Shown: positions 26,266-34,309 of the stretch, piece by piece
Numbering within the stretch: position 1 is the stretch's first letter
Layout: each line of letters opens with the position of its first letter
NCBI GenBank assembly: GCA_029580855.1
Contig: JAKPQH010000004.1
Coordinates: 1-64,000, forward strand
Origin: a bacterium
GTDB taxonomy: Bacteria > Methylomirabilota > Methylomirabilia > Methylomirabilales > 2-02-FULL-66-22
Reading direction: 5' to 3'
DNA length: 64,000 nt
Notes under the pieces: generated by a model
What the model was told of the DNA's origin: nothing
Database searches by the model: none
The model's input: only the letters and a program-made list of their open reading frames with translations
Made by a program: the position numbers and the translations under genes

Positions 26266-27009
26266 GTGCCGGACAGTGGCGAGACCGTCTTCACGGACGT
26301 TCAGACAGGGAGCCGCGAGGCGTTCGCCCTTCCAGTCGAATCCCCGAACTTCACGAGGCGGATCATGGAGCAGATTGGCCTTCAGTTCGAACGACCAAAT
26401 CCGGTGGATCTTCTGTCGCGACTCGATCTCGCCGCATCCCCTGCAGGGCTCACGCGGGTGGCCTTCCGGCGCGGCCAGGGTCAGGCGACGGGCGCGGCGG
26501 CAGGACGGATCGGCCAACTCCTCCAGCAGGCCAGGCGGGAGCTGGCGGAGTATCTGGGAGGCGACCGGACGTTCTTCACCGTCCCGGTGGATTTGTCCCG
26601 GGTTCCGGACTTCGATCGCGCGGCCCTCCAGCTCGCCTCGCGGATCCCGTACGGCGAGGTGCGGACGTACAAATGGATTGCCGAACGGCTCGGAAAGCCG
26701 GACGCGGCTCGCGCCGTTGGCGGGGCCATGGCTGCGAACCCCGTGCCCCTCATCATCCCGTGTCATCGGGTGGTCAAGACGGATGGCGGACTTGGCGGCT
26801 ACTCGTTCGGTTTGATTCAGAAGGAGGCCCTGCTGGATCTGGAGCGCCGCACCGCGCCGTACATTGGCTGCGCTTCGACCCGGATCTTCTGCCGAAAGGG
26901 CTGCGTCCATGAGCGCCGCGTTCGCGAGGGGGGTCGGATCCACTTCGCATCCGGGGCCGACGCCGAAGCCAGCGGGTACCGCGCCTGCAAGGTCTGCCGG
27001 CCCGCCTGA
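26266..27009 (+). CDS. O6-methylguanine-DNA methyltransferase fused to an Ada-type zinc domain at its C-terminus
   Basis: A 247-residue protein. Residues 120-190 are the MGMT active domain, with RIPYGEVRTYKWIAERLG and the alkyl-acceptor cysteine in IIPCHRVV (C166 from the GTG start). Residues 195-246 are an Ada methylphosphotriester zinc domain: C208 and C212 in FCRKGC, C240 and C243 in ACKVC. In E. coli Ada that domain is N-terminal with an AraC HTH between; here the order is reversed and no HTH is present. The start is uncertain (GTG 26266, or ATG 26365). alkA follows, making a small alkylation-repair unit. Confidence 0.87.
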   Translation: MPDSGETVFTDVQTGSREAFALPVESPNFTRRIMEQIGLQFERPNPVDLLSRLDLAASPAGLTRVAFRRGQGQATGAAAGRIGQLLQQARRELAEYLGGDRTFFTVPVDLSRVPDFDRAALQLASRIPYGEVRTYKWIAERLGKPDAARAVGGAMAANPVPLIIPCHRVVKTDGGLGGYSFGLIQKEALLDLERRTAPYIGCASTRIFCRKGCVHERRVREGGRIHFASGADAEASGYRACKVCRPA

Positions 27010-27060
27010 TTCGCCTCCGCACGCGATGCCGAGATCCACAAGCTGTCTGGAGCCAGCCCG

Positions 27061-27696
27061 ATGCCGAATCCGTTGACGCAGGCCTCTCTTCTGCGCGCCA
27101 CACGAGATCTGACGACCCGTGACCCGGATCTCGCCGCCGTCGTGGATCGGTATGGGCCACCGCCTCTATGGGCGCGCGAGCCGGGATTTCACACGCTGAT
27201 TCATATCATCCTGGAGCAGCAGGTCTCGCTGGCGTCCGCCCAGGCGGCATACGATCGGCTGGTTGCTGCCACCGGACGACTCACGCCGGAGCGGTTCGTT
27301 GGGTTGAGCGATGCAGAGCTGAAAGCCGTGGGCTTCAGCCGACAGAAGGCTGCGTACGGCCGGGGGCTTGCCCACACCCTTCTGGACGGGCGGCTCGATC
27401 TGTCGAGTCTCGCGAACCTCGATGACGCCGCCGCGAAGTCCCGGTTGATGGCGGTCAAGGGGATCGGGTCGTGGACGGCGGACATCTATCTGCTCATGGT
27501 CTTGCGCCGCCCCGACACCTGGCCGAGCGGCGACCTGGCGCTCGCCTCCGCCCTGCAGCGCGTCAAGCGCCTGCGCTCACAACCGACGCCGGAACGGCTC
27601 GAACGGGCGGGCAGGTCCTGGAAACCATGGCGGGCCGTCGCAGCGCGGATCCTGTGGCACTACTACCTCAGCACCGGGCGGCTGCGGGCCGCTTGA
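27061..27696 (+). CDS. alkA: DNA-3-methyladenine glycosylase II family protein
   Basis: A 211-residue HhH-GPD glycosylase. The helix-hairpin-helix is LMAVKGIGSWTADIYLLMVL, and the catalytic aspartate lies in WPSGDLAL. IILEQQVSLASAQAAYDRL is the conserved segment that opens the fold. It lacks the N-terminal domain of E. coli AlkA, as many short bacterial homologues do. It removes alkylated purines from DNA and pairs functionally with the upstream Ogt-Ada fusion, 51 bp away. Confidence 0.88.
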   Translation: MPNPLTQASLLRATRDLTTRDPDLAAVVDRYGPPPLWAREPGFHTLIHIILEQQVSLASAQAAYDRLVAATGRLTPERFVGLSDAELKAVGFSRQKAAYGRGLAHTLLDGRLDLSSLANLDDAAAKSRLMAVKGIGSWTADIYLLMVLRRPDTWPSGDLALASALQRVKRLRSQPTPERLERAGRSWKPWRAVAARILWHYYLSTGRLRAA

Positions 27697-27806
27697 CCGG
27701 TGGCCGCAACGGACGCTGTGCCGCGAGGATTCGCACGTCGTGTGCGCGAATCCTGCAGGGAAGCGCTTGAGGACGGCTGGCCGCCGTACTGCGTTGGGGG
27801 TTGGCC

Positions 27807-28204
27807 ATGGAAAAGGACCTGCGGGATGCCGCGTAGAAGCGTGGGATCGTGCTCGCGCTCAAATTCGGGTCGGCCGTGACGGGGCAGGAGCACTCTGCGA
27901 GGGACGTGGGCGTCGCCGTCCTTCTGGATCGGTCGAATGTCACGTTCGAAGAAGAGGGAGAACTCCTCCAGGCCCTTCCACCGATTTCTCCGATCGCGAA
28001 CTCGATCTGACCCTGATCAATCACGCCGATCCGCTGTGCCGCAAAAAGATCACCGACCACTGTGAACTCCTTGACGGTGCACCGACGCGGCTTCAGGCGC
28101 TGAAGCTCTATGCCTTCCAGCGGTACCGGGACCATCGCAGGTCCTTCGGGATGGAGCGCCGATTTGCCGAGAGATCCCTCGCGACCACCCGGGGCGGGCG
28201 ATGA
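27807..28204 (+). pseudogene. Decayed MntA-type nucleotidyltransferase
   Basis: Reads MEKDLRDAA, TAG stop (27834-27836), then KRGIVLALKFGSAVTGQEHS ARDVGVAVLL, which matches the GSxxxG...SDxDL nucleotidyltransferase motif with degraded aspartates. A frameshift near 27985 leads into FSDRELDLTLINHADPLCRK, the MntA-type third-strand region (DLTLINxADP), continuing to the stop at 28204. At least one nonsense and one frameshift mutation make it non-functional. Confidence 0.65.
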
Positions 28205-28260
28205 TCGACCCCACCGTGATCGTCGGTAAGACCAACTGCGGCTCGCGACGTCCCCGCCGC
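28201..28260 (+). pseudogene. Start of a HepT (HEPN) remnant
   Basis: ATGATCGACCCC begins MIDPTVIVGK, like HepT N-termini, and overlaps the stop of the decayed mntA in ATGA. The frame degenerates within about 15 codons and no HEPN body follows. Only the junction of a former mntA-hepT operon survives. Confidence 0.4.
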
Positions 28261-28346
28261 ATGACGCGCGTCCACGGTCACATCGACCGCCTCCATCGCC
28301 GACGCTTCTGGTCCGCCGGCGCTTCCCGGCGCGCCCGGTCCATGGG

Positions 28347-28874
28347 TCAGGGCCGCGGGTGGTCGTCGGGTTCGGACGTTGGCCGCGTCCCGATCATAAA
28401 CACGTTCGTCGGGGCAAGGACGTAGGGATATCCGGCCAGCCACCCCAAGCCGCCACAACGGCCGACCCAGCGCAGGCCCTTGGCCGCCACACCGCGGACA
28501 TACCGACCCCGGCGCCAGTGAAACTTCGTGGAGAAGGGGATACGACCGATGTCACCGTCGAGCGGCAGAAACTCCCGGTCGCGAGACGTCGCGGCGACGC
28601 ACTGGTCGGGATCGAAAACCAGGCCGTCGAATAGCACGCGGACGCCTGCTGCCGTGAATCGCCAGCAATCCGAGGGATACCCATGAAACTCCCAGGCAAA
28701 AGGAACCGACACGCACAGCTTCCCGCCGGGGCGAAGCAAGCGGGCCAAGTTTTGTGCCATGAGGAACGGCTGCCGACAGTGTTCCAGGACGCTAAGACAG
28801 AGGATCGAGCCGAATCGCATGCCGCAGAGTTGCCGATCAACATGCTCCGCGGGCGCGGTCAGGTCGAGCACCAT
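28347..28874 (-). CDS. SAM-dependent methyltransferase, N-terminally truncated
   Basis: A 175-residue class I methyltransferase C-terminal part: GSILCLSVLEHCRQPFLMAQ, NLARLLRPGGKLCVSVPFAW, then EFHGYPSDCWRFT, typical of the methyltransferase type 11 group found in cell-surface polysaccharide clusters. The SAM-binding motif I is missing. The same frame continues upstream (GRLRRRCRREVPGPRGSRDM) to a TGA at 28938-28940, beyond which no motif I is clear. Probably a decaying gene. Confidence 0.6.
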   Translation of the reverse strand: MVLDLTAPAEHVDRQLCGMRFGSILCLSVLEHCRQPFLMAQNLARLLRPGGKLCVSVPFAWEFHGYPSDCWRFTAAGVRVLFDGLVFDPDQCVAATSRDREFLPLDGDIGRIPFSTKFHWRRGRYVRGVAAKGLRWVGRCGGLGWLAGYPYVLAPTNVFMIGTRPTSEPDDHPRP

Positions 28875-29090
28875 GTCCCGAGAGCCGCGGGGCCCGGGGA
28901 CCTCGCGCCGACACCTTCGCCTTAGCCTACCCAGCGGTCAGGAAGAGCCCCAAGCGCTCGAGCGCAGACAACGCAGGAGGTGATACAAGGTCGGCTTGAA
29001 GCCCGATGATATGGACGGATACTCACCCTGCAACACCCGCTCCGTCCAACGCACGTCCAATTTCGTAGCTTCAGAGAAGACGCCTGCGGT

Positions 29091-29732
29091 CTACCTCCCC
29101 TGCAGCGTGAAGTGCACCCGGCGATTCTGCTTCCACGCGCTCTCGTCATGGCCCAGCACGAACGGACGCTCCTTCCCGTAACTGATCGTGCCGATTCGAT
29201 TGGCCGCGATACCGGCGGTGAGCAGGTAGTCGCGCACCGTCTTGGCCCGGCGATCGCCCAGGCCAAGGTTGTACTCGGCGGTGCCCCGTTCGTCGCAGTG
29301 GCCCTCGACGAGAATCCTGGCGGTCCCGTTCGCCTTCAGCCAGCGCACGTTATCGTCCAAGGCGGTCTTCTGGCTTGCGTCGATGACCGCCTTGTCGTAC
29401 TCGAAAAAGACGTCCTTCAGCGGAGACATGCCGGCGGCCGCGGTCACGGCCGCGCCTGCTGGCAGCGCGGAACTGGAGACCCCTGGCGTCCCCGGGATGG
29501 GCGTCTCTCTCGGCGGAACGGGCCGGGCCACCGGGATCTCGCCCGCCGACACGCCTGCGCCCCCAGGAGCGCCAGACGGCCCGACGCCGCTGGGGGCGAC
29601 ACCGGGGCCAGGGCTCGCGATCGTCGGCCCGGGCCCGGTGACCACCGGCTTCTTGGCGCAGCCCCAGAGCGCCAGCGCCCCGACCAGGGCTACCAGCACA
29701 AGCACACAATACACATGTGAGCGAAGTCGCAT
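29091..29732 (-). CDS. pal: Peptidoglycan-associated lipoprotein (Pal/OmpA family)
   Basis: A 213-residue outer-membrane lipoprotein. The lipobox LALWGC places the lipidated cysteine at residue 25. A Pro/Gly/Ala-rich linker (to about residue 100) is followed by an OmpA-like domain: VFFEYDKAVID, ILVEGHCDERGTAEYNLGLG, and DRRAKTVRDYLL with the Asp and Arg that bind diaminopimelate. It tethers the outer membrane to peptidoglycan. The tolQRAB genes are not adjacent, which is unusual for pal. Confidence 0.93.
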   Translation of the reverse strand: MRLRSHVYCVLVLVALVGALALWGCAKKPVVTGPGPTIASPGPGVAPSGVGPSGAPGGAGVSAGEIPVARPVPPRETPIPGTPGVSSSALPAGAAVTAAAGMSPLKDVFFEYDKAVIDASQKTALDDNVRWLKANGTARILVEGHCDERGTAEYNLGLGDRRAKTVRDYLLTAGIAANRIGTISYGKERPFVLGHDESAWKQNRRVHFTLQGR

Positions 29733-29808
29733 CGGGCTCCTCCTTATAAAACGGAAGGCAAAAGAACGGCTACACCTCGGCTCGGCATCCGATCTTATCG
29801 CACTTCGG

Positions 29809-30117
29809 TTATTTGGGCTCCAGAATCTGCAACGTCGTGCCGGCGACGTAGTCCTTCACCCGCTCTCGGTACATGGCCATGTGGGGCGCGCCCAGATGCG
29901 CACGCAGCGCCTGGAGACTTTCCCACTTCTCCATAATGGTGACCACGTTCTCGCGGAGCGGGATCTGCGCCTGGATGTCCGTCTTCACATCCACCGTTGG
30001 GCCGTACTCCAGACAGCCTTTCTCCGCCCGTACGTTCCGCACGTTCTTGTTGAACTCCGCCAGAAACGCCTCGCGCGTCCCCGGCTTCAGCTCGATCGTG
30101 GCGATGACATAGATCAT
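29809..30117 (-). CDS. Antibiotic biosynthesis monooxygenase (ABM) domain protein
   Basis: A 102-residue dimeric ferredoxin-like ABM-domain protein, similar to YgiN-type quinol monooxygenases. Seen are MIYVIATIELKPGTREAF, the conserved EKGCLEYGPTVD region, FENW-like MEKWESLQALRAHLGAPHMA and a C-terminal strand. It lacks cofactor motifs, as is normal for the family. Its ATG overlaps the mutY stop in ATGA, so it is translated as part of the mutY operon. Confidence 0.8.
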   Translation of the reverse strand: MIYVIATIELKPGTREAFLAEFNKNVRNVRAEKGCLEYGPTVDVKTDIQAQIPLRENVVTIMEKWESLQALRAHLGAPHMAMYRERVKDYVAGTTLQILEPK

Positions 30118-30830
30118 GACTCATCCTCCGCAGAATGCGTGGGGGCGCCGCTGGTTCGCCCGTAGTTTACGCAGATTTCCCGCATGGGGCAAATGCCGCA
30201 CTTTGGGCTCCGGGCGGTGCAGACCGTCGCCCCGAAGTCCATGAGCGCCTGGTTGAACGCCCAGACGTGGCGGTGCGGAATCGCGGCTTTGGCCAGGGCC
30301 CACAGCCGTCGATCGAGCCGGGCTGGACTGGCCGGTCGGCGCCGCACGAACACCCGGCTCAGCAGACGCCGGACGTTGGTATCGAGAACGGGGGCCGGTT
30401 CCCCGTAAGCAAAGCTCATCACGGCGCCGGCCGTGTACCGTCCAACCCCCGGCAGGGCCATGACCTCGGCGAGGCGCCGCGGAAAGCGTCCGCCATGTCG
30501 CCGGGCCACCTCCCGCGCGGCGGCGTGCAGGTTCCGGGCCCGCGCGTAATACCCCAGCCCTTCCCACGCTTCGCGGACACGGGCGGGATGCGCCGTGGCG
30601 AGATCGCGGACCGTCGGGTATTGCCGCACAAACCGCTGGTAGTAGCGGCGGACGCGATCCACCTGGGTCTGCTGAAGCATGACCTCCGACACCAAAATCC
30701 GGTACGGATCGCGCGTTTTGCGCCAGGGAAGATCCCGGCCGTGTGTCCTGAACCATCGCAGCAGCCGGGCCTGGAAGCCCCGCAGCGCTTCGCAGTCCAC
30801 GCGCAGGCGATATGGGCGACGGCCTGCCAC
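30114..30830 (-). CDS. mutY: A/G-specific adenine glycosylase, short form
   Basis: A 238-residue MutY that removes adenine opposite 8-oxoguanine. The catalytic Glu49 is in SEVMLQQTQVDRV, Asp150 in VLDTNVRR after the HhH ALPGVGRYTAGAV, and the iron-sulfur ligands are C204, C211, C214 and C220 (C-x6-C-x2-C-x5-C). It stops right after the cluster and lacks the C-terminal NUDIX-like domain that recognises 8-oxoG. A separate MutT-like NUDIX gene lies upstream. The start is GTG at 30830 without a clear Shine-Dalgarno. Confidence 0.9.
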   Translation of the reverse strand: MAGRRPYRLRVDCEALRGFQARLLRWFRTHGRDLPWRKTRDPYRILVSEVMLQQTQVDRVRRYYQRFVRQYPTVRDLATAHPARVREAWEGLGYYARARNLHAAAREVARRHGGRFPRRLAEVMALPGVGRYTAGAVMSFAYGEPAPVLDTNVRRLLSRVFVRRRPASPARLDRRLWALAKAAIPHRHVWAFNQALMDFGATVCTARSPKCGICPMREICVNYGRTSGAPTHSAEDES

Positions 30831-30934
30831 GGTCAGGAGCCGTTATGAAATAGGCTGGTCATGTTTTGGGATTTCGTTACGGCTTCTCATGCCGCTTATG
30901 AAATTCTCCGGTCACGTGTGCTCTTTGACAACGG

Positions 30935-31104
30935 CCCAGCAGACCGCGGGAAAAGACCCAGCCGCCGGAACCCACTTGCGGTGAGTGCCCCCGCGCCCGC
31001 GCGGCGCTGCGACGCACGCACCCGTCCGAATGCGTACCCGAGCACCCCTCGCGTCTCGCATCGCTCGCCGCCTTACGCCTGGGCTTTCTCGAGCCGCCTG
31101 GGCC
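30935..31104 (-). repeat. Dispersed palindromic repeat (REP/MITE-like), copy 2
   Basis: Read on the minus strand, this is homologous to the repeat at 16541-16704. Shared blocks include AAGGCGGCG, GGGTACGCATTCGGACGGGT (against GGGTACCCATTCGGATGGGT) and CGCAGCG. Its ends are again inverted: CAGCAGACCGCGGGAAAAGA against CAGGCGGCTCGAGAAAG. It occupies most of the mutY-mutT intergenic region. Confidence 0.65.
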
Positions 31105-31127
31105 AAAACGAGCCTTTCAGCGAGCCG

Positions 31128-31562
31128 CTAGAGGATCTCGCCTCGCGACAGACAACCCACCACCTCTCTGTCGGCCTCCAGGAAGTCGAACCCGGCCAGT
31201 TCATCCGGCCGTGCCCACACACACCGTTCGAACTCGCGATTCTTCGGCACCCCCGAGTATCGAAGGATCTCGAAAAACAGCAGGCGGACGGTGAACCCGT
31301 TCGGATAGCGGTGATCTATCCGGTGCACTTCGCGGCCCACCACCGCGTCAATCCCCAGCTCTTCGGCGAGCTCCCGGCGGAGGCACGCCGCCGGCGTCTC
31401 CCCCGTCTCGACCTTGCCGCCCGGGAACTCCCACTTCAAGCCAAACCGATCTCCGGCTTTCCGTTGGCAGACGAGGACGCGCCCGCCATCGGTCAGGATA
31501 CCGGCCGTGACAAGCACCCCGCCGGACGCCCCGGCGTCCGGCACCACGGGTTCGGACTGCAT
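31128..31562 (-). CDS. NUDIX hydrolase, probable 8-oxo-dGTP diphosphatase (MutT-like)
   Basis: A 144-residue NUDIX protein. The box GGKVETGETPAACLRRELAE followed by ELGI has all catalytic glutamates. It starts VLVTAGILTDGGRVLVCQRK, and WEFPGGK is the MutT-type approach to the box. It would hydrolyse 8-oxo-dGTP and thus complement the MutY glycosylase encoded next on the same strand. The ATG at 31562 is preferred over the upstream start at 31637, which adds an unstructured Arg/Gly-rich tail. Confidence 0.88.
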   Translation of the reverse strand: MQSEPVVPDAGASGGVLVTAGILTDGGRVLVCQRKAGDRFGLKWEFPGGKVETGETPAACLRRELAEELGIDAVVGREVHRIDHRYPNGFTVRLLFFEILRYSGVPKNREFERCVWARPDELAGFDFLEADREVVGCLSRGEIL

Positions 31563-31820
31563 TGCCGCCCCTCCCGGACCTGCCACCCGGCACTGACGAA
31601 AGCCGCGCCGTACGCGGGTAACCTCCGTGCCGGCCAACGGTACCCCATGCGGCGCCGGACACGGTAAACAATGGAGAGCGGCGGGTCAAGTGTTTTTCGG
31701 ATGACGCGGAATCGCCGACGGTGCGGAAATACTTGCGTAGGTGGACTTGTCCCTGTAGACATGTGTGGTCTTCGATTATCCTTTTCCAATGCGCCAGGGA
31801 ATTCCCCGAAAGGAGGCGGA

Positions 31821-32405
31821 ATGGGGAAGCGCCGGCTGACACGGCCTCACGATGCCAAAGCGAAGCGAGGGGCCCGATCCTCGTGGATCACCTGGACGGT
31901 GCTGGGAGGCCTTGTCCTCGTCATCGGCGGGTTTGTGGCCTATCTCATGACGCAGGGTCCGGGGCAGATGGCCCGCAAGGGCGGTGTCGCGCCCGACTTC
32001 ACCTTGCGGCTTTTGAACGGGCAGAGTGTCACCCTCTCCAGTCTGCGCGGTCACCCTGTCTTGATCAATTTCTGGCATTCCACCTGACCGCACTGTCAAC
32101 GGGAGGCTCCCGTTCTGGCCAGGATCTACGCGATGTACCACCCTAAGGGATTCGAACTCCTCAGCGTCAACGCCACCTGGGACAAGGACGCTCCGGCGCG
32201 GAAGTTCGTGGAGGAGCACCGCTTGCCGTTCCCGGTGGGTCGCGACTCCAGCGGGACCATCGGCGGGGCGTATCGCGTGGATGCGACGCCGACGAGCTTT
32301 TTCATCGACAAGAAAGGGATACTGGTCGAGCGTGTCGACGGCGCGTTCGAGACCGACATGGAGGGCGAGTTCTCGCGGCGCATCGAGAAGCTCCTCGCCC
32401 AGTAG
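31821..32405 (+). CDS. TlpA/ResA-like membrane-anchored thioredoxin, candidate selenoprotein (in-frame TGA = Sec89)
   Basis: A 194-residue protein if TGA at 32085-32087 is read as selenocysteine. An N-terminal basic segment and one membrane helix (about residues 23-43, WITWTVLGGLVLVIGGFVAY) precede an extracytoplasmic thioredoxin domain. APDFTLRLLNGQSVTLSSLR, GHPVLINFWHST, U89, PHCQREAPVL: the TGA replaces the first Cys of the WCxPC-type active site and Cys92 is the second. The same frame continues with FELLSVNATWD, ATPTSFFIDKKG (cis-Pro) and RIEKLLAQ. The ATG at 31821 has AGGAGG five bases upstream. A stem-loop follows the TGA (32098-32114). Without recoding the product would be an inactive 88-residue stub. 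Likely role: thiol-disulfide exchange in the periplasm. Confidence 0.85.
32098..32114 (+). promoter_or_regulatory. Candidate bacterial SECIS element for the TlpA-like selenoprotein
   Basis: AACGGGAGGCTCCCGTT: a 6-bp stem AACGGG/CCCGTT (8 bp if drawn with a single-base loop) and apical loop AGGCT. It starts 10 nt after the TGA and its loop lies 16 nt after it, within the spacing known for SelB-binding hairpins. The loop resembles the AGGUCU loop of E. coli fdhF. Confidence 0.7.
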
Positions 32406-32605
32406 AGATGCAGCGGTGGGGACGGCGGCACACAGCCTGCCCGAGGGAGCGACTTCGGAGGTGTCCCATCGCTAGGGGCAGAGGCTCCGCAGAATTACTG
32501 GATCCGCAGATTACCTGCCCGCCGAGAGCAGGCGGGCGGGCGCGGATTGGCCGATTTCACGAGACTCAGTTTTGTCCGAAACCATCTGCGTAATCTGTGG
32601 ATCCG

Positions 32606-33904
32606 TCAGTTCTTTGCGGTGTCTGCGCGGTCTGCGGATGGCAGGTACGTGATGAGACGGGCGGCCCGGTTGAACGTGAAGTAGCTCCAGGCCCATTGCG
32701 CGAATACCAGAAGTCGGTTCTCGAATTGCACAAGTTGAACCAGATGGATGCAGAGCCACGCCAGCCAGGCGATGTAGCCGGAAAACCGGACACCGAGGAT
32801 GTCGGCGACAGCGGCGTGGCGCCCGATGGTGGCCATGGCGCCGTAGTCTCGATATCGAAAAGAGGGTGCGGTCCGACCCAGCAGGCGATTCCGGATGAGC
32901 CGCGCCGCGTAGGCTCCTTGCTGCATGGCCACCTGCGCCACGCCCGGTAAGGGCGTTGCGAGTCCGCGCGAGAAATGCGCCATGTCGCCGATCACCAGGA
33001 TCTCGGGATGGCCGGGCAGGCCCAGGTCCGGCCCGACCTGGACGCGACCGGCCTGGTCCAGCGTGGCGCCCGTGGTCTCCGCCAGAACCTTGCCGAACGG
33101 CGAGGCCTGCACGCCCGCACCCCAGAGCACGGTGGCGGCGGGAATCCGCTCCGTCCGCTCCCCGCTTCGCACCACGACCGCGTCGGGCTGCATATCCGTG
33201 ACCACCGCTCCGGTTTGGACCTCCACGCCCAGGCGCCGCAGCGACCGGACAGCCGCCTCCGAGAGGTCAGGAGGATAGAAAGACAGGATCCGCGGCGCCC
33301 CCTCGACCAAGAGGATGCGGGCCAAGGACGGCTGGATGTGTCGAAACTCGTGCGACAGTGTGTCCCGGGCGATTTCCGCCAGGGCACCGGCCAGTTCCAC
33401 TCCGGTGGGACCTCCGCCCACCACGACGAACGTGAGCAGGGCGCGGACCCTGCTCGGGTCCGACTCCCATTCGGCCCGCTCGAAAGCGAGGAGGATCCGG
33501 CGGCGCATCTCGACGGCGTCCTCGACGGTCTTCAGGCCGGGAGCCAAGCGGCTCCACGTATCCTTCCCGAAGTAGTGATGGCTGCTCCCCAGCGCCACCA
33601 CCAGGGTATCGTAGGCGAGATCCCCGTCGGACAGAATCACGCGTCGGCCGAGCGGGTCCAAGCCCGTCGCCTCCGCGAGGAGGACCCGCGCATTCCGCTG
33701 ATGTTTGAGAATGTTGCGGAGCGGCGTGGCGATGTTGGCGGGCGAAAGACCCCCGGTGGCGACTTGGTACAGCAGCGGTTGGAACAGGTGGAAATTCCGA
33801 CGGTCCACGAGGGTGATCTGGACGGGCGCCCGCCTCAAGGCCCGTGCGGCGTAGAGACCGCCGAACCCGCCGCCCAGGATGACGACATGGTGTGCGGTCG
33901 GCAT
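32606..33904 (-). CDS. ndh: Type II NADH dehydrogenase (NAD(P)/FAD-dependent oxidoreductase)
   Basis: A 432-residue two-dinucleotide-binding flavoprotein. FAD site HVVILGGGFGGLYAARAL at the N-terminus; NADH site VVVGGGPTGVELAGALAEIA near residue 160; the quinone-site region AMQQGAYAARLI follows EILVIGDMAHF. A C-terminal amphipathic segment (YIAWLAWLCIHLVQLVQFEN) suits membrane binding. It passes electrons from NADH to quinone without proton pumping. It stands as a single gene. Confidence 0.92.
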   Translation of the reverse strand: MPTAHHVVILGGGFGGLYAARALRRAPVQITLVDRRNFHLFQPLLYQVATGGLSPANIATPLRNILKHQRNARVLLAEATGLDPLGRRVILSDGDLAYDTLVVALGSSHHYFGKDTWSRLAPGLKTVEDAVEMRRRILLAFERAEWESDPSRVRALLTFVVVGGGPTGVELAGALAEIARDTLSHEFRHIQPSLARILLVEGAPRILSFYPPDLSEAAVRSLRRLGVEVQTGAVVTDMQPDAVVVRSGERTERIPAATVLWGAGVQASPFGKVLAETTGATLDQAGRVQVGPDLGLPGHPEILVIGDMAHFSRGLATPLPGVAQVAMQQGAYAARLIRNRLLGRTAPSFRYRDYGAMATIGRHAAVADILGVRFSGYIAWLAWLCIHLVQLVQFENRLLVFAQWAWSYFTFNRAARLITYLPSADRADTAKN

Positions 33905-33967
33905 GGGAGGATGCGCTTGGCGCGGCAGATGGATGTTCGGAAGCAGCCGAGACGGGGCCCAACGGAC

Positions 33968-34276
33968 CTATGAGGTCGTCCCGTTCGGACCCTCCCGCGG
34001 GGTATCGCCGTCGGCGCGGCCGGCATGACATCCGGCGCACCCCAACCATTGCGTCGGGTCCCAATCCGTCATGGTGTAGCCGGCCTGCTTCATTATGCGT
34101 CGCTCTTCTTCCGTAGCCTCGGCGATCGTGAATTCGCCGAAATCCGCGTCCTCCGGAGAGAGCACCTCCTCATTGCTGAGCACCACGACCACACCGCCCT
34201 CGGCGCCCCTCTCCGATGCCGGCTGCAAGGTGGCATCCCAGAACTGCCCATCCATGAGTCCGCAGCAGAGCTTCAT
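33968..34276 (-). CDS. Small protein of unknown function
   Basis: A 102-residue protein beginning MKLCCGLMDGQFWDATLQPA. The middle is acidic (LSPEDADFGEF, EATEEERRIM) and a GCAGCH motif sits near the C-terminus. I do not recognise a family. The ATG at 34276 follows GAGGGGG. It ends 63 bp before ndh begins on the same strand and follows the PspC-domain gene, so the three may be cotranscribed. Confidence 0.6.
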   Translation of the reverse strand: MKLCCGLMDGQFWDATLQPASERGAEGGVVVVLSNEEVLSPEDADFGEFTIAEATEEERRIMKQAGYTMTDWDPTQWLGCAGCHAGRADGDTPREGPNGTTS

Positions 34277-34309
34277 ATTTCCCCCTCGCGGTTCGCGTGA
34301 TCGCACCAT

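Noticed and set aside
28938..28940. In-frame TGA just upstream of the truncated methyltransferase as a third selenocysteine codon
   Set aside because: No CxxC or other redox motif aligns with it, upstream homology is unclear and no good hairpin follows; it looks like gene decay.
30861..31667. Plus-strand open frame across the mutY-mutT gap and mutT
   Set aside because: It is antisense to the clear NUDIX gene and covers the dispersed repeat; no domain is visible.
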